From: Hedera helix
Lineage: Eukaryota > Streptophyta > Magnoliopsida > Apiales > Araliaceae
NCBI GenBank assembly: GCA_947179155.2
Contig: OX359264.1
Location: forward strand, 60,723,202 to 60,787,201
Direction of reading: 5' to 3'
Length of the DNA: 64,000 nt
Of the stretch, positions 35,501 to 45,021 are shown piece after piece (positions within the stretch are counted from its first letter, which is position 1; every line of letters begins with the position of its first letter). The position numbers and the translations under genes were made by a program. The notes beneath the pieces are model-generated. The model was not told the origin of the DNA. It saw only the letters and a list, made by a program, of their open reading frames with translations, and did no database searches.

Positions 35501-36945
35501 CCTGGCCCCGGAAATTAGATGGCATCTAATGTTAGCTGTGGATCACTCCACATATGAGGAATGTTTTATTTCTAGCATTGGCTACAGTCCTTTTAGTCAG
35601 CAAATCTATAGCTTTCCATGCAGATCGTGAACAGCCAGATTTAAAAATTAATATCATGTTCTGCTATTGTCCGTTATCTTTATAGCAGAGCTCTCTTCTA
35701 CAATAATGCCTTCCTGTTCAGCAATAAAAAACTAGCGGAGCTCCTGCTCTCTTCCTCTCTCCCTTTGTGCTCTTTTTCTCTCCTGCTCTCTCTCTCTCTT
35801 CTTCTCTGCCATTCCTCTATTACGTTAGGTCTGATGCCTGCTCCAAGTGATCCCTTTAGGCAGAGAAAAGGGGCTTTAACTTTCCCATATAAGGTATGAG
35901 CAGAAACAAAGCAAAGAAGCGTGATTTTCCTGAAGGAAGTCTAAACTTGGTAGCAAGACGAAACTACCAAGAAATTTTTTTGGAATGCAGAGAACCAAGA
36001 AGTTACTTTTTTCTTAGAAGATTGGTTATTGTGATATATGGGACCTGGTTATCAAGGACGAGGAAGATAATGTTGCACGCAATGAAGAGAAAACTGAAGT
36101 TTCATTTGTCAAACAGGGAAAAGAAAGAAAGAGAAACTGAAATTTCTCCTGATGGTTGGGGATCATTTGAATTCGAGGTGACCCTGCCTTCTTTTGGTCC
36201 AAATAGTTCAAGTCATGGTGATGCCTGCAGTAACAGAGCGAGAAAGTCACTTAATCTCATCCAGGCTCTTTGTAAGAAAATGCTGCAAGGGGAAGAAGCA
36301 AAGTCGAGGCATGTAGAACAAACGAAGTCAAGACAAGAAAGACATAAAAAGGATATATCTTTCCTGCAAAGATTGTTAAAGAAAAAGGGAAAGAAGTTAA
36401 TAAAAATGGTGGTGGGTGGTGCTGCTTGGGTGTGATGGCGCTGGTGATGGGGAATAGATGGTGGTTTGGCCGTGGGCACAAGGGTGTTAGAACAGAATGA
36501 GAAAGCAAGAGAGCAGGAGCTCCACTACTTTTTATGGCGGACAATGTTGCAGCAGTAACGTAAAAGAGGACTTCATTTTTAAAAATAACACAATCTGTAA
36601 TTCTTAAAAGCGGAGAGCGCTTGTAATTCTTAAATCTTGGCACTTGTAATTCTTAAATCTTGGCTGCCGCAATGTGTCCTTTGGCATGAATGCACAATAG
36701 GTGTGTATATGTGTGTGTTTATATATATATATAAAATATTTGTAGAGATGGTCAGCTCAATAGGAGGTTTGTAGTAGCACTGAATCTTATTCTTGATGTT
36801 TCTGATCCTGTTGGGTTTGTGTCTTACAGAGGATGACTCTGAAGCATCAGAGACAGCTGATGAACAGAAGTTGCAAGGAAGCTTTTTGAATCTTTTGCCT
36901 CCTCAACTAGAAGTTTCTGAAAATCAGAATAGCAAGTCCATGTAA
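26585..36945 (+). CDS. NDR/LATS-family AGC serine/threonine protein kinase
   Basis: Thirteen exons: 26585-26814, 27917-28091, 29305-29388, 29474-29715, 29817-30036, 30321-30400, 30715-30799, 32300-32431, 32541-32654, 32799-32846, 33777-33861, 35115-35171, 36830-36945. All are GT-AG and in phase, giving 555 residues. N-terminal residues 50-80 are the MOB-binding helix (QKVAAAKQYIENHYKEQM). The kinase domain has the glycine loop GKGAFG (129-134), Lys151, Glu170 (alpha C), HRDIKPDN (243-250) and DFG (263-265). A roughly 50-residue insert typical of NDR kinases precedes AYSTVGTPDYIAPE (318-331, activation-loop Ser320). The C-terminal hydrophobic motif is FVGYTY (479-484, Thr483). NDR kinases work with MOB co-activators in growth and polarity control. 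The gene is intact although its introns hold MITEs and other insertions; it resembles the Arabidopsis NDR group. Confidence 0.95.
27216..27571. mobile_element. hAT MITE in NDR kinase intron 1, with perfect 8-bp duplication
   Basis: The ends CAGTGTTTTAAAAATC and GATTTTTAGAACACTA are inverted repeats, and ATTGTCTT stands on both sides (27208-27215 and 27572-27579). The inner sequence has several CGCCTAGG / CCTAGGCG segments typical of a widespread plant family. Confidence 0.85.
28955..29097. repeat. Two long poly-G runs in NDR kinase intron 2
   Basis: Runs of 17 G (28955-28971) and 20 G (29078-29097) follow GT and GA microsatellites in the transcribed strand. They could form G-quadruplexes in the pre-mRNA. 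Run length in the assembly may be unreliable. Confidence 0.85.
32040..32058. repeat. Poly-C run in NDR kinase intron 7
   Basis: Nineteen C in a row. This is the opposite strand orientation to the poly-G runs of intron 2 in the same transcript. Confidence 0.85.
34117..34345. other. Probable decayed transposon fragment in NDR kinase intron 11
   Basis: An A run (34127-34142) is followed by purine-rich sequence with repeated GATAAGAG and GAGAGTG words, not matching the neighbouring intron DNA. No inverted ends were found, so the class is unknown. Confidence 0.25.
35468..35544. repeat. Near-perfect 30-bp inverted repeat (hairpin) in NDR kinase intron 12
   Basis: The left arm 35468-35497 (GATCCATAGCGAACATAAGA...) pairs with the right arm 35515-35544 at 27 of 30 positions. 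Inside the 17-nt loop, TTCC and GGAA can pair further. It resembles a tiny foldback element or a short hairpin precursor. The arms are the only copies in the window. Confidence 0.85.
35721..36537. mobile_element. Pack-MULE-like element with inverted ends in NDR kinase intron 12
   Basis: 35721-35760 (GCAATAAAAAACTAGCGGAG, then CTCCTGCTCTCTTCC) is inversely matched by 36499-36537 (GAGAGCAGGAGCTCC, then ACTACTTTTTATGGC) at about 80 percent identity; similarity extends somewhat further out. The interior contains a 179-codon ORF (35896-36435) with no recognised domain and possible splice sites. This arrangement (long inverted ends around non-transposase, gene-like DNA) is like a Pack-MULE. No target duplication was established. 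Confidence 0.45.
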
Positions 36946-38072
36946 CCCCCTGCTCCTATCTCCAATCCATCTGATGGTGCTCATCCCATTGAATCAAGTC
37001 AAGTTCAACTTTTTGAGGGAATTAATTATGGCGGGAGAGCTACTCCTTTTTGTTAGTTGGCCACTCCTTTGGCAGGGAGGCCAAATCTCCTGTATCAAAT
37101 ATCTGTTGCAAGTCTCTGTAACCAGAGACAAGCAACAGATAGATACAGACCTTTGGTAGGAAGTTGATGTTTGATCCAAAGATTGACCCCATACTCCCAA
37201 GATAGGTGCTTGTCTTTGAAGCTGCAAATCAGTTACAAGATCCTTTTTGTTTGGCCCCAAAATGGCAAAATCTCCTTATTTTTCCTTAAATTTATTTAAT
37301 TGTTGTGAAAACTCTTTAAGATAGCTTAGAGGTAACCACTACAGACATGTAATTTATTCTTTCCCACTTAGTAGGCGTAGAAGATGTAATGTACAAAAAG
37401 AAAAACATAGCACTTTTAACATTTGTGCCAACATTTTTTAATTCCATTTGTAATTTATTTATTGCTAGTGAAAGAATATTGTTCAATACCACTTCTTTTT
37501 CTTTTTCCGTTATTGTTGGGCCAGTGCTTCTGGACCCTGTAAATGTAAGTAGGGTTTAGATAGTAGTTTTAAAGATATATCTTTTCATACTTCCATAAAA
37601 GTCACACTAAACAAAAATAAATAAATAAAGCTTTTCTACCATAACTGGAAAACGGCGATCGGAGTGATGACCAGTTGTAAGTTCCTTCCCATTTTTTGGT
37701 ATTAGTGGGGTTGACACCCAATATGGGAGAGCGATTTTATACTGAAGGACGACTGCTTGTTAGTCCCGTTGCCAAATCTCGATCGCGATAGAATTTTTGA
37801 AAACAAAATGCTATTATTAACTAATTTCAATTTTAAAATTAAGCGCTTTGTGTTCTCTCAAATGCTGTAATGGAATTTTGAAATTTTGACATGTGATTGA
37901 GACCACCACTTGAGCAACTGATGGGACCGATTGATTGAAAACAAAACTAACTCATTCTTTGAAAAAATTATTCAGCAGGTTTCAGGCCAATCACACATTT
38001 CTACTTGAGTAGTATTTCACTATTTGTATTTTAGACCCACTAAAAAAATATAGGTTTTCTCAATATTTACCC
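36946..38072. other. NDR kinase 3' UTR and intergenic DNA
   Basis: The 3' UTR probably runs to about 37450. The stretch 37640-37800 is less AT-rich than its surroundings (CGATCGGAGTGATGACC; CTCGATCGCGATAG) but gave no recognisable product. Confidence 0.45.
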
Positions 38073-38075
38073 TAA

Positions 38076-38265
38076 GGGCACATGCTCAGCGCGGAAAACA
38101 AGAGATATGATCCACTAAATATTATTTGTTTATACATTTACATTGAATTCAATGTATAAAAAAATAATATACTAGTGGACTTCATGTATTGAATTCAGTA
38201 CAAGTATATAAATAAATAATATTTACTGAGTCACATCTCTTGTTTTTCGTACTTAGCATGTGCCC
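38076..38265. mobile_element. Tourist-like MITE (PIF/Harbinger), 190 bp
   Basis: The ends GGGCACATGCTCAGCGCGGA and (inverse of right) GGGCACATGCTAAGTACGAA are inverted repeats extending about 50 bp. TAA flanks both sides (38073-38075 and 38266-38268), the 3-bp duplication typical of this class. Confidence 0.8.
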
Positions 38266-38926
38266 TAAGAAGACCCAATATATATATATATATATATATA
38301 TATAATAAAATTAAAATATCACGTAACAGTATTCTAGAACCGTCGAATAATTACTCCATTCTAGCTTTGGGTATGACTTTTATGGTGGTACATACTAAAA
38401 CACCATTTTTAGGGCCATTTGTCATTACAGAATCTGCATATAATTAATGTTATCCTCATTTTTTGTCTCTCTCAATAATACTACTACTTAAATATTAATT
38501 TCAAAAATATATAATTGACTGCTACCTGATCATTTAGGATTTTCTTAATTTGTTTACATAATAAGTAGTACTCCGTATATATTTGCCGGTCTTGGTGGAG
38601 AAAGCATTAGTCAAGTACTGTACTTGGTAGACCAAAAAGGACTATATATGTTTTTATTTTAATTATTGGTTCGGTTTTCGGACAAAAATTAAAGTCCTTC
38701 AAATAACAGTACGTAAAACGTAGGAATAATAGAAAATATTGTCATTTATGCAGTCGCCTCAACACAAGGTCAATGAAATTCTATACAAGTTTGTTAATTC
38801 TATACAAATCACAAGATATTGAGGGGAATAAAATAGTTCGATCTTGAAGTAATATATACTTTTTTTTTGTTAGGACAGAGATTTTTACAGTAGCTTAAGT
38901 TGCAATATTGTTTATGACCTAAAACG

Positions 38927-38985
<59 letters not shown>

Positions 38986-39598
38986 TAAGGACCAATTAAT
39001 ATTCTTATATTCTATATATATCTGCAAAAAGCAAGAATAATTGCTGGGTGATATGTAGAATAACTGCATGTACAAGATAAAGACAAAATTGAAAACCTTG
39101 CTGTTGGATAAAATAAATAAATGTCACAATCATTAGGAAACTTTTCCTCACAAGACATCAACATTAATATGGACAATAAGGGCTTAATTACTTTTGTCCA
39201 AAATAAACATTATCTATAATATATATATATATATATATGCAGTTCCGACTTGTTGAACGGTATGCCTTGATGATCTTTTAGGGTTTACATAAATCCACAA
39301 CCTGAACATGACGAATTGTGTTTACCGTATATATACAGACACACATGCAAAGGGTTTATTTTAACAAAGGGTAATTACCTGACACCAAAGATTGTGATGA
39401 GCATGGGTATATATATTGTTACCTATACTTGAAACCCTATTCCATTATTGGCCTGTCCATGCATGCAACGCAGTCACCAGCGGTTCACAATTGGCTGAAG
39501 TCGACAATTCGTCAAATAGTTTGCATGCATGGTGGGCGGTATTTTATATTAATCTATTTATATATTAAACTATTTTCTTCGACAACAACCTTGACAGA
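38266..39598. other. Intergenic DNA with microsatellites
   Basis: Holds (TA)n at about 38279-38304, (AC)n at 38928-38972 followed by (AT)n to 38986, and (AT)n near 39221-39238. No gene was seen. Confidence 0.6.
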
Positions 39599-39785
39599 TT
39601 TTTTTTTTTTTTTTGATAATGTAGAGTATCCTAACCGCAATCAGAATAAGTCTCTCCACCCCCGGACCAGGCTTTGTGCACAGACTTTGCCTAAGATATG
39701 GCTTCGCCCTGAAACGTGCGACTCGTGGCCCCGTACTTGTTAAGCTATAACTATTATTGCAAGTGAGACTCGAACCCAAGACTAA
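39599..39785 (-). mobile_element. tRNA-derived SINE fragment
   Basis: On the minus strand, GGGTTCGAGTCTCACT matches the polymerase III box B. A GC-rich body follows (CAAAGCCTGGTCCGGGGGTG) and the sequence ends in GGTTAGGATACTCTACATTA, TC and a run of 16 A (T run 39599-39614 on plus). Box A is missing, so the 5' end is truncated or decayed. Confidence 0.7.
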
Positions 39786-41568
39786 CTAGCATATATCAAT
39801 ATTCCCTATATATATATATACTTTGATCAACTAAATGCGCTCTATTATTTATAAAATTTAGTTTATATGTGATGCACATCCTTAATATGTTGACGGTAGA
39901 AATTAGACGTGAATTGAAATGGATGCATTGGAATCATATCAAAGCATTGTGTACGTGCTTGTAGCATAGAGTCAAAAGTTTTATAAATTGATCATATAAT
40001 ATTATCATTATATATACATATAGTTTTCTTGAACTGATCATAATATGTTAATCTCACAAAAAAATTATATCCCCTGTTAATTATTTGTTTTATTGAACTG
40101 TCATTGTGGCTTTTGACAAAGTGGCATCATGGTTGTTTAACCATTATAACCACGATGGATACAAAACATCAATTAAATTAACAACTTAAAGAATACATAT
40201 ATCCAATCATTTAACATTATTTTTAGTATGACCACATGTAGCTTCATATATCAAGAGATCATCTGTGTCGAGGCGTCAAGCCAATTATTGTACACAACGT
40301 ACATATCCTTACTTATATTCCCCGAGGTATGAATCTTAACGATTTTTAAGATGATATTCGACTGTTGGCTATATATTGTAGTAATTAATTAAATTGCATT
40401 TAAACCCCAAAATTTATAAATTAAAATTTACTTAGATATATACTCACATATTCGATCATCCTGTTAGCTAGTAGTACTCCAAAATAACGTGACCAAATTA
40501 ATTGATTTATGATTTTTGTTACATAATTAATCTATATCGAGATCCAAAATTGGTGGTACGATCCACTTTCTTGTAGAGGACACATCTTTCTCATAATAAA
40601 ATTTAATTTTCTTATTAATTAATTTATTTTAAGAGCTAACAAATTAATTAGAATAACCAATCTTGTCCCATCATCAGTCATTTTTACCTTTAATATATTG
40701 CAAGCAGTTGTTTCCACATCTTTCTAACCCCACTCGTATCCATAACGTTCTTATCTTTCTCCTTTTGACATAATATTTATGCCAGTCTGCCGGGAAATCA
40801 AATATGCCAGAGCTTTCATGACTATCCTTTATATATAATTTATTCCATTTTTGCTGGGAAACCAAATATGCAAGAGCTTTCATGACTAGCCTACATATAT
40901 AATTTAAGTTTCTTTATATAAACAATCATTTTAATTACTAATGAAAATTAATCACCACCAAACTAGCGTAAGAGTTTGGCAATTAGCTGTTCAACTTTAT
41001 CTATATGGTTTCACTATGCCGGCGATAATAGTATGTGATATTCGAATAAACAAGTAACCCTAAACTTTAGTCATCCCCATGTCAACTTCACCTTCATATA
41101 TGGCCTGCAACTCTTCCCTTTCATCCTAGCTGTCTCCCACCATATTTTAATTTAAATGTTTTTGACTACGTGTTTTATCAACAAATTTGAAATATATATA
41201 TTCTCACCAAAAAAAAAAATTCGTAGTAAAATAGGATTTTTTTTAGTTTGATTACATATGTAAAGTGCTTTATAATCCCACAACAGTAAACATTGATATA
41301 TTTTCTAATAATTTTAATTTCAATCTTGAAAATAAGAGGCTTTTTATATATATATATAAATGTAATGTTACACTAACAAAAGACTCTAACATAAAACCTA
41401 TTATCGCTTTAAATAAAAATTTCAATCCTACCTCTTCAAACAGGAAAAAAAAAGAAAAAGACATTATATTTTTGTTGGTGTATGAATATTTTTCTTCTTA
41501 AAAGTAGAAAACGAAACATTTTCCGAACACATTTAATATTTTGAAATTCGTAAACAATATAAAAAGCT
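39786..41568. other. AT-rich intergenic DNA
   Basis: No gene was seen. An imperfect 64-bp direct repeat (GGGAAATCAAATATGCCAGA type) lies at 40789-40915. Possible upstream remnants of the GRAS pseudogene before 41569 could not be recognised. Confidence 0.5.
40789..40915. repeat. 64-bp imperfect tandem repeat, two copies
   Basis: GCCGGGAAATCAAATATGCC at 40789 recurs as GCTGGGAAACCAAATATGCA at 40853. Both are followed by AGAGCTTTCATGACTA and a TATATATAATTT segment. Confidence 0.8.
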
Positions 41569-41569
41569 G

Positions 41570-42774
41570 TACAAACATGCACAATATTCTCTCGTAGGTC
41601 ATGGAGCTCTAGAAAAAATCCAACCCCATGATCTACAATGGGACTACACATCAGTTGGATTTCCAGCTGCTGCAGGGACTAATAATATTTCTAACCCTTA
41701 TAATAATTCCAAATCAAAGAAATGAGCTCTCCGAGTGGGTGGAGCACGTCACCAGACAACTCATCGAAGACTTGCCGGAAAGCGCCACCGATAGCAGCTG
41801 CTTGCAAACTGACAACTCAACAATGATGTATGAGGATAAGATTGTCCCAATACTATTGGGGGAGTTAAGGCCAAGAAAAATGGCCAAAAGAAATCATAAT
41901 TCTTCTGATCATGCAAATGCAAATTATAGAGACCAGCAAGTTCAATGGTGCAATGAGCTAATTAGTGGTGGAGATACTACTACTACTACTAATAATACTA
42001 ATATTAATCAAACTAGCTTAAGTAGGCTAGATGGTGAGCATGGTTTGAGTTTAATAACACTTCTTTTGGATTGTGCAGTTGCTATTTCTGTTGATAATCT
42101 TGGTGAAGCCCGTAGAATGTTACTTGAGCTGACCCAAATGACTTCCCCTTATGGATCCTCTTGTGCTGAAAGAATTGTGGCCTATTTTGCCAAGGCCATG
42201 TCAAGTAGGGTTATCAATTCATGGCTTGGAATTTGCTCCCCTTTAATCAGCCACAAAAATGTGCATGGTGCTTTCCAAGTCTTCAACAGCATTTCCCCTT
42301 TCATCAGATTTGCACATTTCACTTCCAACGAAGCCATTCTCGAGACATTTTATCTTCACGATACGATTCATATCATCGACCTTGACATCATGCAAGGCCT
42401 TCAATGGCCCGCTCTTTTTCACATCCTCGCCACACGTGAGGATGACCGGAATGGGATTTATGCAAAGTGATGACTCGAACCGCCATCGTGTTGAGCACGA
42501 CCTTTATAGGGAGATCAACAACATAATGGCGATAGGCGGACCTGCTAGAAGTGGTGAAGACAAGTTCAAGCATTGGAGAGGCGAATTGGGAAGGAATTAT
42601 TTTGTACAAGTTCCTATGAGTGGGAATTCAATGGCACAAGCTCAACTTATATTTAACATGTTTCCTCCTACTCATGGATATAGTCTTGTACAAGGAGATG
42701 GAATACTTAGGCTAGGATGGAAAGATACTAGCATGTTTACTGCCTTTGCTTGGACTTCACATGGTTCTAGATAG
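41570..42774 (+). pseudogene. SCARECROW-like GRAS transcription factor pseudogene
   Basis: Three pieces in different frames resemble SCARECROW/SCL23-type GRAS proteins. Piece 1 (about 41570-41720, frame ending KSKK then TGA) holds QPHDLQWDYTSVGFPAAAG. Piece 2 (about 41720-42436) starts ELSEWVEHVTRQLIEDLPE. It holds an Asn/Thr-rich linker, the first leucine-rich region (SLITLLLDCAVAISVDN, then GEARRMLLELTQMTSPYGSS) and the VHIID core (IHIIDLDIMQGLQWPALFHI). Piece 3 (about 42436-42774) starts PHVRMTGMG and jumps directly to the C-terminal SAW part (EINNIMAIGGPARSGEDKF and GILRLGWKDTSMFTAFAW). Some 150 residues covering the second leucine-rich region and the PFYRE motif are missing. Two frameshifts plus this deletion make a functional GRAS protein very unlikely. 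A truncated 280-codon ORF (41628-42470) remains open. SCR-type proteins control radial patterning with SHORT-ROOT; that role cannot be assumed here. Confidence 0.85.
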
Positions 42775-44440
42775 ATTTGATTGTTATTTCTAATTAATTA
42801 ATTTTAATTTATTTTTTTTGGTTTGATTGATTTAATTGATTAGGAAGTTTATAATGTAGATCTTAATTTAGTTTTAGGGACATGCAGGATGTTAATTCAA
42901 AAAACGCAGTCTTGAAATTTAACGGTAAAACAAGAGCTGTCAAAAATAGTGTCTAAACGTGTCCTAGACTGGACTAACTTTATGCTTTAAATCAAATCAA
43001 AAGATAAATAAAGAAAAGTACTGTTAATTAACGGAGGGAGTACATATATACAGTTGTATCGGCAATTAACATTTTGGCGAGATGCCAGCGTAGTATTAGT
43101 TGTCACCTACCATGCTCTATTACGTACGTACCTGAAAAATGACCAAAATTCGAGCTCGTCATTTTCATCCAATCATACACCCATGATTTAACTGTTTTTT
43201 CATTTTTTTTTTTCTGGGGGACAATATTATTGAATTTAACTATTATGAGACAGGAAAATATGAATTTTGGTAGAGGTTTAAAAATTAATTAGTCTTTTTC
43301 TTTTTATACATGAATTATTCTAATTATCATGTTTTGAGTATCCCATGGAAAATTAAAGAACATGATTAATGGAGAGACTGAGAGAACAAATGAACTAAAA
43401 AACAAACAGGACGTACAAATAGTAATATATATATACACACACATACATAACATTAGAACATAGCAGTCTTGCATATATTCATAGTTAAATTTTGTGGAAA
43501 TCCCAATAAATAATCAATTAATTACCAAGCTCTGGCACACTTTCCTATAACCGCATGTAAACACATAGTTATACACACTTTCCTTTAAAGTTATTTTATA
43601 TACATCTGTATATATTTATTTAAGTATATATTTATAAATCTTTAAGCTTATTAATCTTCTTCTCATGACAACCTTCTTCCATTTTGCAAACAAATTAATA
43701 AATTAAACAACACGCGATGATTGGAACTCAATGAAAGTTGGAGAATATTAGTATAGGAGATGGTATATTATTCAAATGGGAAAGTATAATGATAAAACAA
43801 AATAAATACTTCAATAATTGAAATGGATAAAATAAGTGAATTAAATATTTACTCCAATAATTAACTTATTTCCTTCAACACTAAATTAAGTATATATATA
43901 TATACACACACCTAGCTAATTGGGGATCCAGAGTACAAGTACGACTGGTAATTAAGAAAGAGTCTAATTTGACCACCCAGTCCAACTTGCTTGCCATATA
44001 AGGGTAAGCACTTGAAGACAAAATTAAATGCTTTTGGAGTTTTAAACTGTATCTAATATATACTAGTATATAATATATAAAGTCGGCTTTAGGTGTAAAT
44101 AAAATTTTGAAGTCGTTTAAACTTTCGGAAATATTCTCAATTTTTATTTTTTTATTATAAAAAAAAATATTTTTTTATATAATTTATAAACTTTCAAATA
44201 CATATATTACCGGGTATTAGTAATATTTATATTATTCAAGTATATATCATATTTTTAGAGAGAGAAAGAGAGGGGCATGCACGTCTATATATGAGAGAGA
44301 AAACGTGTCAGGCGGCAGACAGATGGAGAAGGCATCGCTTAAGCCCTCGTCATTTACACTCGTATAGGACTAGAAGAGTATATTCGTTCTATCATAGAAA
44401 AAAGAATAAGAAAAAATAGAAAAAGAAAAAAGAAAATAAT
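42775..44440. other. AT-rich intergenic DNA
   Basis: No gene was seen. ACGGAGGGAGTA at 43031-43042 looks like one end of a Stowaway element without a recognisable partner. Confidence 0.5.
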
Positions 44441-45021
44441 ATCTCCAGTTCCACCCGATAACCCTTTACAACCCCCCACACAAATTCTTGTTTCTTTCTC
44501 TCTATTTATTCTCATTATTATTATTATTATTATCTATTTAATTATTCTACTCAAATCCGTTTCTCTCTCCTCCAATTTCATTACTATCTGCAACAAAATC
44601 CATTTTATCTCTCTCTCATCCCTCAAGCCTCGCTCATTTGTCCCCCTTTCATTTTCTTCATTCTTTACGCATTTATATATGTTGGAAAATATATTTGCTC
44701 TAATCAATGACGTTGGATATGATGTTGCTGTTCTCTTATTTGTAATCCCTTCTTGATGATTTAGGGTTTGCGATAATCGAAGGATGTAGTTCGATAAGGT
44801 GGTTAGGTTATTGATTGAGGATCTTCAAGACTTTAATTTGCTCAACAAATTTCAAATTTTGTTCAGTGTAATTGCATTTTGATCCGTTGGCATCTCAATT
44901 TGGTTAATTTGACCGAGTTATAGAAGGTCGAATTACGTGGCGGGTTTGGTTTAGCCCGAATTGGTGTTAACTTAGGCACAGATCTGAGTAGAGGTAGGTT
45001 GAGAAAGAGGATTGTGGAATC
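44441..45021 (+). promoter_or_regulatory. CK1 gene leader (5' UTR), CT-rich with (ATT)n
   Basis: The leader is CT-rich, with an (ATT)n run at 44511-44533. A 25-codon upstream ORF (44679-44756) precedes the main ATG. The transcription start is not precisely known, so the left limit is approximate. A GAGA-rich segment at 44258-44272 lies further upstream. Confidence 0.4.

Noticed and set aside
36213..36643. Minus-strand ORFs opposite the Pack-MULE-like interior
   Set aside because: No recognisable domain, and shadows of the plus-strand ORF; strand of any captured gene is unknown, so neither was called a gene.
39599..39785. tRNA gene on the minus strand
   Set aside because: Box B is present, but there is no box A, acceptor stem or anticodon arm, and a poly(A) tail follows; a SINE fragment fits better.
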